From: Dyadobacter sp. CY356
Lineage (GTDB): Bacteria > Bacteroidota > Bacteroidia > Cytophagales > Spirosomataceae
Assembly (NCBI RefSeq): GCF_021440195.1
Contig: NZ_JAJTSZ010000004.1
Span: forward strand, 186,001-250,000
Length of the DNA: 64,000 nucleotides
Direction of reading: 5' to 3'
The position numbers were made by a program, and so were the translations under genes. Of this stretch, positions 49,645-58,441 are shown in pieces. Within the stretch, counting starts at the first letter, position 1. Every line of letters begins with the position of its first letter. The notes beneath the pieces were generated by a model. That model did no database searches and had not been told where the DNA came from. It worked only from the letters and a program-made list of their open reading frames with translations.

Positions 49645-50174
49645 TTTGCTTACAACTAGCTCATTATAAGCCAATTGCAACCTCCTTTTTATACCTACTA
49701 CACGAATGTCGCCGAACTTTTAAATGTATTACCTAGACTATCAATTTGTTACGAAATTAACTTTGATAGATTTTGGTGATTTATATCGTTTAAATTACAT
49801 TTGATGTTCGATAATTTATGTATGATAGAGTTTTTAAATCTCAAAAATGCCTGTTTTTATACTTGCGAAAGCGGCTCTTTTGCCAAGTAAAAGTAGGAAA
49901 TTTTGTTGAAATTCTTATGCCTTTAAAACACCAAATAAGGTATTTTAGAGTATGACATTTCTTCAATGACCGGATACAGGATTTTTTTCTTCGATCAGTA
50001 GATCAATTTACTGCCTGACCCCAGTCTCCCATTTGGGTAATCAAGCAATACGGAAACTTCTCTATGAACGCCCTTAATACCTCAATCAATCCAATGCAAA
50101 TACAATGTTTTTTTGCAGTTGAATTGACTGATAATCAGAATATTAAACCCGAACCTTCATTTAAATTGATATCT

Positions 50175-50226
50175 ACTGCAATTAAGAATAAAATAAAGTG
50201 ATTATATTAACTGCAATTACGAATAA
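50175..50226 (+). promoter_or_regulatory. Pair of 17-bp direct repeats upstream of padR
   Basis: ACTGCAATTAAGAATAA at 50175-50191 and ACTGCAATTACGAATAA at 50210-50226 (16 of 17 identical, 35 bases apart), the second ending 9 bases before the padR ATG. They are possible binding sites for PadR autoregulation, or part of the promoter. Confidence 0.5.
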
Positions 50227-50235
50227 TAGAAGATC

Positions 50236-50574
50236 ATGAAGAAGACGAAACTGGGGGAGTTTGAAGAACTCGTATTGCTTACAGTAGCAGCCTTACAGCA
50301 CGAAGCGTACGGCGTGGAGATAAAGCGGGAGTTGGAAACACGGTTGAAAGAAAGACTAAGTGTAGGATCCATTCAGTCGGCACTAAAACGGATGGAAGAA
50401 AAAGGATTTCTCACCTCAGCGTTTGGCGAAGCCACTTTGAAAAGAGGAGGTAAACGAAAACGCATTTACTATACTACGTCTCACGCGCTCAAAGTTTTGG
50501 AAGAAATCAGAGCAATACGCGCAGATCTGTGGAGATCAATTCCTTTGACAGCCTCTGAATTGAAAATGATATGA
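50236..50574 (+). CDS. PadR family transcriptional regulator
   Basis: 112 residues. The PadR winged helix is clear: LGEFEELVLLTVAALQHEAYGVEIKRELE in two parts, then SVGSIQSALKRMEEKGFL and the wing KRIYYTTSHALKVLEEI. It probably represses the permease gene that follows, whose start codon overlaps its stop by four bases (ATGA). Confidence 0.95.
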   Translation: MKKTKLGEFEELVLLTVAALQHEAYGVEIKRELETRLKERLSVGSIQSALKRMEEKGFLTSAFGEATLKRGGKRKRIYYTTSHALKVLEEIRAIRADLWRSIPLTASELKMI

Positions 50575-53228
50575 GTGCGCCTGAGCATATTCAACCACCC
50601 AAATGGCCATTGCGCTTGATGCGGTTTTTTTTACGGAATGAATATCTGGAAGAAATTGAAGGCGACATGGAGGAGATTTTTCAGGATAATCTTCATCAGT
50701 ATTCTGTAAGGAAGGCCAAACGAATTTATACATGGGAAATGTTTAAGCTGCTTCGCCCGGTGTTATTAAGAAATTTTAAATCATCCTTCACTTTTACGCC
50801 TTATGCCATGTATAAAAATTATTTTCTGATTGCCTGGAGAAATCTGATTAAAAAGAAAGCGTATTCAGCCATTAACATTTTTGGATTGGGGGTAGGAATT
50901 GCCTGTTGCTTTCTGATTTTTACGTTTGTGCAAAGTGAGCTTTCCTACGATACGTATCATAGCAAGCGCGATAGGATCTACCGCATCACGCATGGAACCA
51001 GAGCATCCGAGGATCCCAGAAACCTGTCAAAAGAAGGCCCTTCCTGGGTTTGGGGCAATGCCCCTGTCGGACCGGCACTTAAAAATGACTTCCCTGAAAT
51101 AGAAAAAGTAGTTCAGTTTTCCGGCAGGGCCGACATTCTACTAACCAACGATGATAAAAAGTATCAGGAGAACGGCGTATTGTTCATGGATTCAACCGTG
51201 TTTGATGTATTTAGTTGGGATTTGTTGCAGGGTGACCCTAAAACTGCATTGGTAAATCCGTATAGCATCGTACTGACACAGAGCACGGCCCGGAAATATT
51301 TCGGCAATGAAAATGCATTAGGTAAAACGCTGAAAGGGAGCGATTCGCCAGGGAGAGCGAATGCCGGTCAATACATCGTGACTGGTATCATGGCCGATCT
51401 TCCCAGTAATTCTCACTTTAAGTTTAATGCCCTGCTTTCGCTTAGTACGTTTAAAAAATCGTTACCAGAAATCTTTGAGACCTGGGACTATGTTGATTTC
51501 TATACCTACTTTCTGGTAAACGAAAAATTCGATGAAGCCGCTTTTAAACAAAAGCTGCCTGAATTTGTAAAGCGGCAACGCAAAGACCCGAAAACAAAAT
51601 ATGTCATAGAACTGGAATCGCTGAATGATGTTTACTTAAAATCCGATGCGGACCGTCAGCCGGGAGAAACAGGAAGTCTGTCAAACATGTATATCTTCTC
51701 TATCATTGGGTTGTTCATCCTGGTGATTGCCATGATCAACTTTATGAACTTATCCACTGCGCGTTCTATGGAACGAAGCAAAGAGGTCGGCATACGGAAA
51801 AGTATTGGTGCTGCCAGAAGCAGTTTAATCTCTCAGTTTTTAGGTGAATCGTTTGTTATCGTTTCTTTGTCGATGATTACTGCTGTAATTCTGGTGGTGA
51901 TCTCTTTACCTTTTATGACAGATTTAACCGGCAAAGAATTTGAACCAGGCATTTTAATCCATTGGAGAACTATTCCCATCATTGTGGGGGCCATGGTGTT
52001 GATCGCTTTTGTGGCGGGTTCTTATCCGGCATTGGTTCTTTCGGGATTTAGTCCGGTGGATGTGTTGAAAGGCATGACCAAGTCAAGAGGCGGTGTAAAT
52101 CTGAGAAGAGGATTGGTGGTTTTTCAATTCAGTCTATCCATACTGCTCATCGCGGTAACGATTATTGTCTATACACAAATGAATCATTTATTGAACAAAA
52201 ATTTAGGGTTCGATAAAGAAAGTATGCTGGTAATCGACTACAACTACGATCAGGCAGTAAATGCTAAATCACAGCTTTTAAAAACAAGGCTGGAAGAAAA
52301 CCCATCGATTGTTTCAGCCGCTTTTTCACGAAGTGTTCCCGGAAGCTTTTTCCCATATGCCGGCACAGAGATAGAAACAAAAAATGGAGAAATGAAAATG
52401 ATGGGGCAACCCATTTTTGAGGTTGGGATAGATTTTATACCCCATTTTGGTTTAGAGCTTGTTGCAGGAAGATCCTACTCCAGAGATTTCCCTGCCGACT
52501 CCAGCAGTTCGTTGGTCATTAATGAAGCAGCGGCAAAACAATATGGGTATAAAAACGCGGAGGAAATCCTGGGTAAAAAATTCAGTCAGTGGGGAAGAAA
52601 CGGTGTTGTGATCGGGGTCGTGAAAGATTTTAACTTCACCTCTTTGCATCAAAAAATTGAACCCCTCACCCTGCCCTTCCAGGCCTATTCAAGCCGTTAT
52701 CTTTCGATTAAGGTTAAGACAGAAGATCTGACAAAAACGATTCAGCAGGTTGGTGCCGTTTGGAGTGAAATAGAACCGCACCGGCCTTTCCTTTATAGTT
52801 TTCTGGATGAAGATTTTAATCGCCAGTATCAGGATGATTTTATTTTCAGAAAGTTGTTTACCACATTTTCCTGCCTGGCCATAGCCATTGCATGTCTGGG
52901 ACTGCTCGGCTTGGCAACGTACATGGCAGAGCAGCGCACAAAGGAAATCGGTATCCGGAAAGTTTTGGGAGCAGATTTCCGCACCATCGTCTTATTGCTT
53001 TCCAGCGACTTTATTAAACTGGTTGTGATAGCCATTCTGATTGCGACTCCGGTTGCATGGTACGTAATGAACCGGTGGCTAGAAGGTTTTGCTTACCGGG
53101 TGCAGATCAGTTTCTGGATTTTTGTTTTAGCTGGGTTCATTGCCTTTTTTATTGTTGCGCTAACCATCAGCTACCAATCTATAAAATCAGCGTTGATGAA
53201 TCCGGTAACGTCACTGAGGAGCGAATGA
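50571..53228 (+). CDS. MacB/FtsX-like ABC permease with N-terminal prefix domain
   Basis: 885 residues. Residues about 1-75 form the permease prefix domain often found next to PadR genes (LMRFFLRNEYLEEIEGDMEE). Then come two FtsX-type units, each with an initial helix, a MacB-like periplasmic domain and three helices (SAINIFGLGVGIACCFLIF; MERSKEVGIRKSIGA; QRTKEIGIRKVLGADFRTIV). No ATPase is encoded here, so a LolD/MacB-like ATPase must be supplied elsewhere. Such permeases export antimicrobial compounds or act in envelope stress. Confidence 0.94.
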   Translation: MSAPEHIQPPKWPLRLMRFFLRNEYLEEIEGDMEEIFQDNLHQYSVRKAKRIYTWEMFKLLRPVLLRNFKSSFTFTPYAMYKNYFLIAWRNLIKKKAYSAINIFGLGVGIACCFLIFTFVQSELSYDTYHSKRDRIYRITHGTRASEDPRNLSKEGPSWVWGNAPVGPALKNDFPEIEKVVQFSGRADILLTNDDKKYQENGVLFMDSTVFDVFSWDLLQGDPKTALVNPYSIVLTQSTARKYFGNENALGKTLKGSDSPGRANAGQYIVTGIMADLPSNSHFKFNALLSLSTFKKSLPEIFETWDYVDFYTYFLVNEKFDEAAFKQKLPEFVKRQRKDPKTKYVIELESLNDVYLKSDADRQPGETGSLSNMYIFSIIGLFILVIAMINFMNLSTARSMERSKEVGIRKSIGAARSSLISQFLGESFVIVSLSMITAVILVVISLPFMTDLTGKEFEPGILIHWRTIPIIVGAMVLIAFVAGSYPALVLSGFSPVDVLKGMTKSRGGVNLRRGLVVFQFSLSILLIAVTIIVYTQMNHLLNKNLGFDKESMLVIDYNYDQAVNAKSQLLKTRLEENPSIVSAAFSRSVPGSFFPYAGTEIETKNGEMKMMGQPIFEVGIDFIPHFGLELVAGRSYSRDFPADSSSSLVINEAAAKQYGYKNAEEILGKKFSQWGRNGVVIGVVKDFNFTSLHQKIEPLTLPFQAYSSRYLSIKVKTEDLTKTIQQVGAVWSEIEPHRPFLYSFLDEDFNRQYQDDFIFRKLFTTFSCLAIAIACLGLLGLATYMAEQRTKEIGIRKVLGADFRTIVLLLSSDFIKLVVIAILIATPVAWYVMNRWLEGFAYRVQISFWIFVLAGFIAFFIVALTISYQSIKSALMNPVTSLRSE

Positions 53229-53534
53229 GATGATGCATCAGGCGCAAGTCGTTCAGTGCTGGATTTCCACAACCCAGCGACTTGCGCCTGATACGCTGAG
53301 TTTTGATAATCATCTCTCCTAGCCCTTTTAGTCGGCAAATACAACTGTGTTTACAAATGAATTTATAATTTATGTGCCGGAATGGCCAGCGATTGCAGCG
53401 TATCAGGCCAATTTAACATTTCAAAACATTCCGGATTTAGGGGTCAACATGCTCCGGAATATCTAAGTTGGAAGCATACGCTTTCAATCCTTTATTTTCG
53501 AAAATCGGCTGCCTGAAATGTGTTGCTTTCAGAG
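53229..53534. other. Intergenic region with nested inverted repeats
   Basis: About 300 bases after the permease gene, holding the hairpin at 53237-53292, a second inverted repeat pair (53287-53298 with 53396-53407), and a sequence near 53430-53465 that resembles ends of IS21-type elements in my memory. No ORF. Confidence 0.55.
53237..53292. repeat. Long hairpin after the permease gene
   Basis: Perfect 15-bp outer arms (53237-53251 with 53278-53292, ATCAGGCGCAAGTCG and complement), with an inner GCTGG/CCAGC pairing and a bulge. It may end the padR-permease transcript, although no T run follows directly. Confidence 0.8.
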
Positions 53535-53954
53535 TTATCTAATACGGAACTGATTTAAAATATGATCTAAAATCTGATCAATAGTTAATTTCAAAAAACT
53601 TTGATCATCTGGGTCTTTGCCGGGAACATAATAAATTGTTTCAAACCCTAAGGTCTGCTCCTGTGGCTTCACCCAATATTTTTGAATGTGTCTAACACCA
53701 ATTATATTTACAGGAGCAGATGAAGTAAGGGACCATATTACCTCATTAAAATTTGCCCTCTCCTGAATAACGTAAAGATCAATTGAAATTATCGTCCCAT
53801 CGTATTCAGCGTAAATGTACCAACACGGATTATTCCGGATGCAAACACCAAGGGAAGTCACAATATCATCAGAATGGGATTTTCTCAGCTTGTTATAGGT
53901 ACTTGGCCATCTTTGGATAATTTCTGTTTCAAGTTCAGCTAGATAGTTGCTCAT
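53535..53954 (-). CDS. Hypothetical protein, 139 residues
   Basis: A soluble alpha/beta protein (starts MSNYLAELETEIIQRWPSTY) with no signal peptide and a conserved-looking IYAEYDGTIISIDLYVIQ. No family recognised. It is the last of four minus-strand genes (55414 to 53535) divergent from the umuDC operon. Confidence 0.65.
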   Translation of the reverse strand: MSNYLAELETEIIQRWPSTYNKLRKSHSDDIVTSLGVCIRNNPCWYIYAEYDGTIISIDLYVIQERANFNEVIWSLTSSAPVNIIGVRHIQKYWVKPQEQTLGFETIYYVPGKDPDDQSFLKLTIDQILDHILNQFRIR

Positions 53955-54085
53955 ACGTCATTGGAGGTTTCAATAATCTATAAAAACTTCATGCCGATAC
54001 ATGCTTGAAAAACATGAGCTCATAAATACCGCATTTCCCGCTTTTATGGAAATGGTTAAAAAGACGGACTCGCTAAGGTATTTTG

Positions 54086-54280
54086 TTACTGATCGAGAAC
54101 GATAACCTTCAAAGTCCGAAGATGTTGCATCAGTGAATCATGTACTCGTTCTGAGCCTTTATAATGCCGGATCGCCTCAGCCTGTTTCTCGATAAATATA
54201 TGAACATCACCCACAACAGTCATATATCCGTTCAGCTTAAAGGGTATTTCCGGGAAAGTTGCAGTTTCAAAGAATTTCAA
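54086..54280 (-). CDS. Small protein, DUF6965-like, about 64 residues
   Basis: The frame has no ATG; the TTG at 54280 is the first usual start codon and lies 25 bases after the stop of the upstream gene, although the frame is open a little further (reading ...LEELL before the TTG). The pattern FFETATFPEIPFKLN ... VHIFIEKQAEAIRHYKG resembles the short DUF6965 family of Bacteroidota as I remember it. Function unknown. It is part of the minus-strand unit. Confidence 0.6.
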   Translation of the reverse strand: MKFFETATFPEIPFKLNGYMTVVGDVHIFIEKQAEAIRHYKGSERVHDSLMQHLRTLKVIVLDQ

Positions 54281-54305
54281 CAGTTCTTCAAGTTCGATTC
54301 CAAAT

Positions 54306-54821
54306 TTATTCAGTTTCTTGATCTTTTACTTTATCATACACATACCCATCATCATCAAAAGGCATTGATTCGTCCATAACCTTTTTAGCTGTAGCAATGG
54401 CATCCTCTTCATTCTCTCCAAAAAAAGTCCCTTCAGCAAATCCAATACCTTTTTCATTTGCAAAATAATGGGTTGGATCTTCATAAATATTTGACTCTCT
54501 TATCCCCTCAACATTTCCTTCCTTATCGATCCGCATCCAATACATGCCTCCTGGCTTAATTGCCTCCTGCTCGAATTTATCAACTTCATAAATATCAAGA
54601 TAAGAGCCCGGAATTTTATCCACCATTGCTTCTGCGGAGGATATTTTTGAGAATATGCCAAGTATCTGTTCCTTCGACTCTTCTCCCGCATAAACTACAA
54701 ATGCATGCTTTTCGTCAGTCCTAAATTCAGATTGATAGGCCGAAATAGCACCTTTAACATCAATACCACTAAAAATTTCTAATGAGAAGAACTCTATAAG
54801 TTCTTGTTCGCTTGGTATCAT
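54306..54821 (-). CDS. Hypothetical acidic protein, 171 residues
   Basis: A soluble, acidic protein (starts MIPSEQELIEFFSLEIF, ends DKVKDQETE) with no signal peptide. A GFAEGTFFGENEEDAIATAKK stretch looks like a small alpha/beta domain. No family recognised. It lies 56 bases after the RNA ligase-like gene on the same strand. Confidence 0.65.
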   Translation of the reverse strand: MIPSEQELIEFFSLEIFSGIDVKGAISAYQSEFRTDEKHAFVVYAGEESKEQILGIFSKISSAEAMVDKIPGSYLDIYEVDKFEQEAIKPGGMYWMRIDKEGNVEGIRESNIYEDPTHYFANEKGIGFAEGTFFGENEEDAIATAKKVMDESMPFDDDGYVYDKVKDQETE

Positions 54822-54877
54822 ATCGAGTTTTGTTTAGTATTTCTCAGTGAAGTAGTATAAGCAGTAAATCATCGTGC

Positions 54878-55414
54878 CTAATCCAAGTCAATCGACGAAA
54901 CTGTCCGGTATAATTTAGTAAATCCAAAATTACCGCTATCCATTAAGTGCAGGCTGTCAATCTCAAACTCCAACGGTTGAGGAAAAGTATAATTTACAAA
55001 CTGCTCAACTTGTTTTATTTCCAAACTTTTAACATTACGATTCAAAGTTATATGCGGTGTAAATATCGGGTACTGATCAGCAGCCGCATTTCCAAAAACT
55101 GATTTAAGCTCTTGATGCATGTGCTGTAATTGATCATTATCCGGATCAATCCTTAAATAAAGTATTTTCAATTTGCCTTTTTTGTAAAACCCACCCAGGC
55201 CTGTAACCGAAACAAAAAATGGTTTAAAAGATAATTGTTCAAACCTTTCAGTCAATTTATCAAGCTGCGGGACATGCCCTAAAAATAAAAGAGTTATGTG
55301 ATAATTTTCAGGTACGACCTCTTGCAATAGCTTGTGAGGCGGAAGCGCGCTTTGCAGCCATTCCACAATTTGCTCTTTCAATTTTACGCCAATAAATATT
55401 CTATTCTCTGACAT
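54878..55414 (-). CDS. thpR: 2'-5' RNA ligase family protein (RNA 2',3'-cyclic phosphodiesterase)
   Basis: 178 residues, the usual size. The two HxTx motifs of the 2H phosphoesterase fold are YHITLLFLG and TPHITLNR. The start MSENRIFIGVKL is family-like. It opens 2',3'-cyclic phosphates on RNA or joins RNA ends. It is the first gene of the minus-strand unit and is divergent from umuD (151 bases to its ATG). Confidence 0.92.
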   Translation of the reverse strand: MSENRIFIGVKLKEQIVEWLQSALPPHKLLQEVVPENYHITLLFLGHVPQLDKLTERFEQLSFKPFFVSVTGLGGFYKKGKLKILYLRIDPDNDQLQHMHQELKSVFGNAAADQYPIFTPHITLNRNVKSLEIKQVEQFVNYTFPQPLEFEIDSLHLMDSGNFGFTKLYRTVSSIDLD

Positions 55415-55478
55415 GTGTACGTAGGATCTAAAACATGAATTTACGACACCTATTTGTGATTTAAAAGAGATAAGTATT

Positions 55479-55509
55479 GGATTTATTCCATAAAAAAGGA
55501 TTTATTCCA
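55479..55509 (+). promoter_or_regulatory. 12-bp direct repeat upstream of umuD, predicted operator
   Basis: GGATTTATTCCA at 55479-55490 and again at 55498-55509, 19 bases apart, just upstream of the predicted -33 element. Position and spacing fit a repressor or activator site. Whether LexA or another S24-type repressor binds it is unknown. Confidence 0.55.
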
Positions 55510-55517
55510 AATTTATG

Positions 55518-55549
55518 TTGACAATGAGGCTTTCTTTAGTGGACATTTG
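55518..55549 (+). promoter_or_regulatory. Predicted promoter of the umuDC operon
   Basis: TTG at 55518-55520 (part of TTGACA), a 21-bp spacer and GACATTTG at 55542-55549 (7 of 8 to TAnnTTTG). Transcription would start near 55556, just before the ATG at 55566, which supports that start codon over the ATG at 55515. Confidence 0.45.
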
Positions 55550-55565
55550 CATAAACGATCTCACA

Positions 55566-56033
55566 ATGGAAACAATCATCAACTCTAAAATTATTGATTT
55601 CTGTCTTGCTTCGGAAGGCATTGAACTCGTACTCCCGTTAATTCCTGGTATAAGTGCCGGGTTCCCTTCACCTGCTGCGGACTTCATAGACGTGGATATC
55701 GATCTTCGAAAGGAATTGATCAGGAACCCGCCATCGACATTTCTGGGGCGAGTAAAGGGCGATTCAATGAAAGATGCCGGGATTGATGATGGCGACATTA
55801 TGATTGTAGATAAAAGCCTACCCTACAAAGACAATTGTATTGCAGTCTGCTTTATCGATCAGGAATTCACAGTGAAGCGGATCCTAATTGAGAAAGACAT
55901 ACTTTGGCTTATTGCTGAAAATGATAAGTACCCTCCTATCAAGGTCACAAATGATAGCGAATTCATTATGTGGGGAATAGTTACGTACATCATAAAAACA
56001 GCATCAAATGTTCGCACTAGTCGATTGCAATAA
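55566..56033 (+). CDS. umuD: UmuD-like self-cleaving mutagenesis protein (S24 peptidase)
   Basis: 155 residues from the ATG at 55566; the frame is open to an ATG at 55515 that overlaps the promoter. The cleavage site is [11 protein letters not shown] (Ala31-Gly32). The catalytic pair is Ser67 in [10 protein letters not shown] and Lys104 in FTVKRI; the 37-residue spacing equals that of E. coli UmuD (Ser60-Lys97). There is no N-terminal DNA-binding domain, so it is UmuD and not LexA. The cleaved form would join UmuC to make DNA polymerase V. It is the first gene of the operon; its 3' end overlaps umuC by 26 bases. Confidence 0.95.
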   Translation: METIINSKIIDFCLASEGIELVLPLIPGISAGFPSPAADFIDVDIDLRKELIRNPPSTFLGRVKGDSMKDAGIDDGDIMIVDKSLPYKDNCIAVCFIDQEFTVKRILIEKDILWLIAENDKYPPIKVTNDSEFIMWGIVTYIIKTASNVRTSRLQ

Positions 56034-57270
56034 CTTTTACGCCAGCTGTGAACGTGTTTTTCGTCCGGAGTTAAACGGCGTCCCGATTGTCGTGCTATCA
56101 AATAATGATGGCTGCGTAATCGCCAGATCCAATGAAGCCAAAGCACTCGGTATCAAAATGGGTGCACCGGCATTCGAGTATGAAAAGGAATTTGAAAATA
56201 AAGGTGTGAAGGTGTTTTCCAGTAATTACGCACTTTACGGAGATATGAGCAGCCGCGTCATGGCCATACTTTCAACTTTCACGCCCGACGTGGAGGTATA
56301 TAGTATTGATGAAGCATTCTTACAATTTGATGGATTTGGTCATTTTGATCTTCAAACTATTGGCAACGAAATGCGCCGTATGGTAACCAAAGGAACCGGA
56401 ATACCAATATGCATTGGATTTGCACCTACAAAAGCGTTGGCAAAAGTTGCCAATAAGATTGCAAAGAAATTTCAGCATACAACAAATGGTGTATATGTGA
56501 TTGAAAACGAAACGCAGATCCAACGGGCGATCCAATGGACAAAGATCGAAGATGTCTGGGGTATAGGCCGGCAACATGCCAAAAGGCTCAACGCTCTGGG
56601 AGTTTACACTGCACTGGACTTCACCAAAATGAATCAGGGATGGGTGCAGAAGAATATGTCGATTGTGGGACTACGCCTACAACACGAGCTTGCCGGAATA
56701 CGCAGATTAGAACTGGAAGAGGAAAAGAAAAAACAGAACATCGCTACAACCAGATCATTTGATAAAAATTATACTGAATTCTCTGACATCAATGAGCGCG
56801 TGATCACCTTTGCCGTGACTTGCGCTGAAAAGCTTCGCAGGCAGGACTCTTGCTGTAATGCGCTGATGATATTCGTACATACGAATGCATTCAGGGCAGA
56901 TCAGCCCCAGTATGCCAAGAATATTGTTATGCAATTGCCTTATTCAACCAATTCCAGTATTGAACTTGCCACGTTCGCATCGGAAGGATTAAAAAAAATA
57001 TTTAAATTAGGCTTTGCTTATAAAAAAGCTGGTGTAATCGCTCTTGAAATTACACCAGCCAATTATGGGCAGCGAAGTATTTTCCAAAATTCAGATCCGA
57101 GACATGGCCCACTTTTTGCTGTTGTAGATCGTCTTAACAAGGCGATAGGTGGTAAAAAGATTAAATTGGCGGCTCAGGATTTGGACCGGACCTGGAAAAT
57201 GAAGCAAGAAAGGTTATCACCACGCTATACAACAAGACTGGATGAAATCATTACAATTCATTTAAAGTAA
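56008..57270 (+). CDS. umuC: UmuC, Y-family translesion DNA polymerase V subunit
   Basis: 420 residues, nearly the length of E. coli UmuC. The palm acidic residues are Asp6 in [16 protein letters not shown] and Asp101-Glu102 in [10 protein letters not shown]. Thumb HhH motif around [16 protein letters not shown], little finger (about 240-345), and a C-terminal UmuC-specific region ([16 protein letters not shown]). It copies past damaged bases with UmuD'. It overlaps umuD and is followed after one base by the SRAP gene. Confidence 0.97.
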   Translation: MFALVDCNNFYASCERVFRPELNGVPIVVLSNNDGCVIARSNEAKALGIKMGAPAFEYEKEFENKGVKVFSSNYALYGDMSSRVMAILSTFTPDVEVYSIDEAFLQFDGFGHFDLQTIGNEMRRMVTKGTGIPICIGFAPTKALAKVANKIAKKFQHTTNGVYVIENETQIQRAIQWTKIEDVWGIGRQHAKRLNALGVYTALDFTKMNQGWVQKNMSIVGLRLQHELAGIRRLELEEEKKKQNIATTRSFDKNYTEFSDINERVITFAVTCAEKLRRQDSCCNALMIFVHTNAFRADQPQYAKNIVMQLPYSTNSSIELATFASEGLKKIFKLGFAYKKAGVIALEITPANYGQRSIFQNSDPRHGPLFAVVDRLNKAIGGKKIKLAAQDLDRTWKMKQERLSPRYTTRLDEIITIHLK

Positions 57271-57271
57271 T

Positions 57272-58012
57272 ATGTGCTATCATACCAAACTTACAGCCGA
57301 TGCAATGTCTGTAGCAAAAGCTTTGAAAGCAGAGTTTTTGGAAAAGGATATATACACGCCAAACATAGAAATTAACGGGTTTCAATCTCCGTTATATCCG
57401 ATTGTAGTTTGCGATGAACCTAAAATTATTCAATATTATGAGTGGGGATTGTTGGCGGATTACCTTCGGGCCAAAGGTTTGACCAAGGAAAGTGTTGATG
57501 CTAAAAAAGCACGTAATAATTGCTTAAATGCAAAGTTGGAGGAGCTCGAAGACAAGATTTCATTTAAAACAAAAATCAATAACCGTTGCCTTATTCCAAT
57601 GGATGGAATGTATGAATGGCAATGGGCGGAGCCGGGTAACCCGAAAAGTAAAAAAACCAAATTTCTCGTTACAAAACCTGACAATGGTGTATTCTGCTGT
57701 GCAGGACTTTACAATGAATGGGTAGATCCATTAACTGGATTTACGACATATTGCTACACCATATGCACAACAGAGGGAAATAAGCTCATGAAGGAGATTA
57801 AAAACGAGGGTGAGCGTATGCTTGTCGTTCTTAATCCGGATGAGCAAGATGCCTGGTTAAATCGAAATATACCATATCTGGCATTCTGGGACCGTTCACA
57901 TATTCAGCTCAAAGCGGAATTGGCAAAGGTTGAACCGAAAGAGGAAAAACCGAAGGCATTAAAATCAAAAAAAACTCAAAATCCGGATAACTCTCAAATA
58001 TCCCTCTTCTGA
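57272..58012 (+). CDS. SRAP/HMCES (YedK)-like abasic-site processing protein with altered active site
   Basis: 246 residues. Cys2, which forms the thiazolidine crosslink with abasic sites after Met removal, is present (MCYHTK), as are Asn86 in CLNAK and Glu115 in DGMYEWQW. The catalytic His, which in Bacteroidota relatives sits in a motif like IHNxxKRMP, is replaced by Lys177 (IKNEGERML). It protects abasic sites in single-stranded DNA. The tail (about 215-246) is lysine-rich. It starts one base after umuC and ends three bases before the next gene. Confidence 0.9.
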   Translation: MCYHTKLTADAMSVAKALKAEFLEKDIYTPNIEINGFQSPLYPIVVCDEPKIIQYYEWGLLADYLRAKGLTKESVDAKKARNNCLNAKLEELEDKISFKTKINNRCLIPMDGMYEWQWAEPGNPKSKKTKFLVTKPDNGVFCCAGLYNEWVDPLTGFTTYCYTICTTEGNKLMKEIKNEGERMLVVLNPDEQDAWLNRNIPYLAFWDRSHIQLKAELAKVEPKEEKPKALKSKKTQNPDNSQISLF

Positions 58013-58015
58013 ATT

Positions 58016-58441
58016 ATGGCAAATACTAACCCGGTTGAAATAAATTTTTATGGAAAGCTGATCGAGATTCGAATTGATGGCCGTGATGAACACTTTCCAA
58101 ATAGCGAAATGATAGCACATCAACTTACAATCATCAATGATGTGCCAATTCTGGCCTTTGAGTTCTCAAATCCAAAGGATAATTTTTTCTTTCATATAAA
58201 TATTGCTGATACAAATGCAAAACGCAACTATCCAAGTGGAGATGGATGCTTCAAAGGAACTCTAATTTTCCAGATCGAAAATAACAAGACACGAACCGAG
58301 AATTTTGAATTGTCCGCGCAGAATACTTTTGACTTGACCAGAAGTTTAATATATCAGCAAAGCGCTTCAAGGGAATTAGTCGAGGCATCAATTGATTTTA
58401 TTTACGATAAAAAGATAGGTGATTATGAGTGGCTTCGTTAA
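58016..58441 (+). CDS. Hypothetical protein of the umuDC operon, 141 residues
   Basis: A soluble beta-rich protein (starts MANTNPVEINFYGKLIEI, middle FFFHINIADTNAKRNYPSG) with no signal peptide. No family recognised. It lies 3 bases after the SRAP gene and overlaps the next gene by 17 bases, so it belongs firmly to the operon. An accessory role in damage tolerance is an inference from position only. Confidence 0.75.
   Translation: MANTNPVEINFYGKLIEIRIDGRDEHFPNSEMIAHQLTIINDVPILAFEFSNPKDNFFFHINIADTNAKRNYPSGDGCFKGTLIFQIENNKTRTENFELSAQNTFDLTRSLIYQQSASRELVEASIDFIYDKKIGDYEWLR

Larger units (their letters stand above)
49422..50235. other. Long intergenic region with a tRNA-like fragment and direct repeats
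   Basis: About 810 AT-rich bases. It holds a 7-bp stem-loop with T-rich loop at 49599-49616, the second tRNA-3'-like remnant at 49625-49644, and the 17-bp direct repeats near padR at 50175-50226. Otherwise I see no gene. Confidence 0.55.

Noticed and set aside
55515..55565. Upstream ATG of umuD
   Set aside because: The segment contains the predicted promoter and the extra residues are not UmuD-like; the ATG at 55566 fits the family length.
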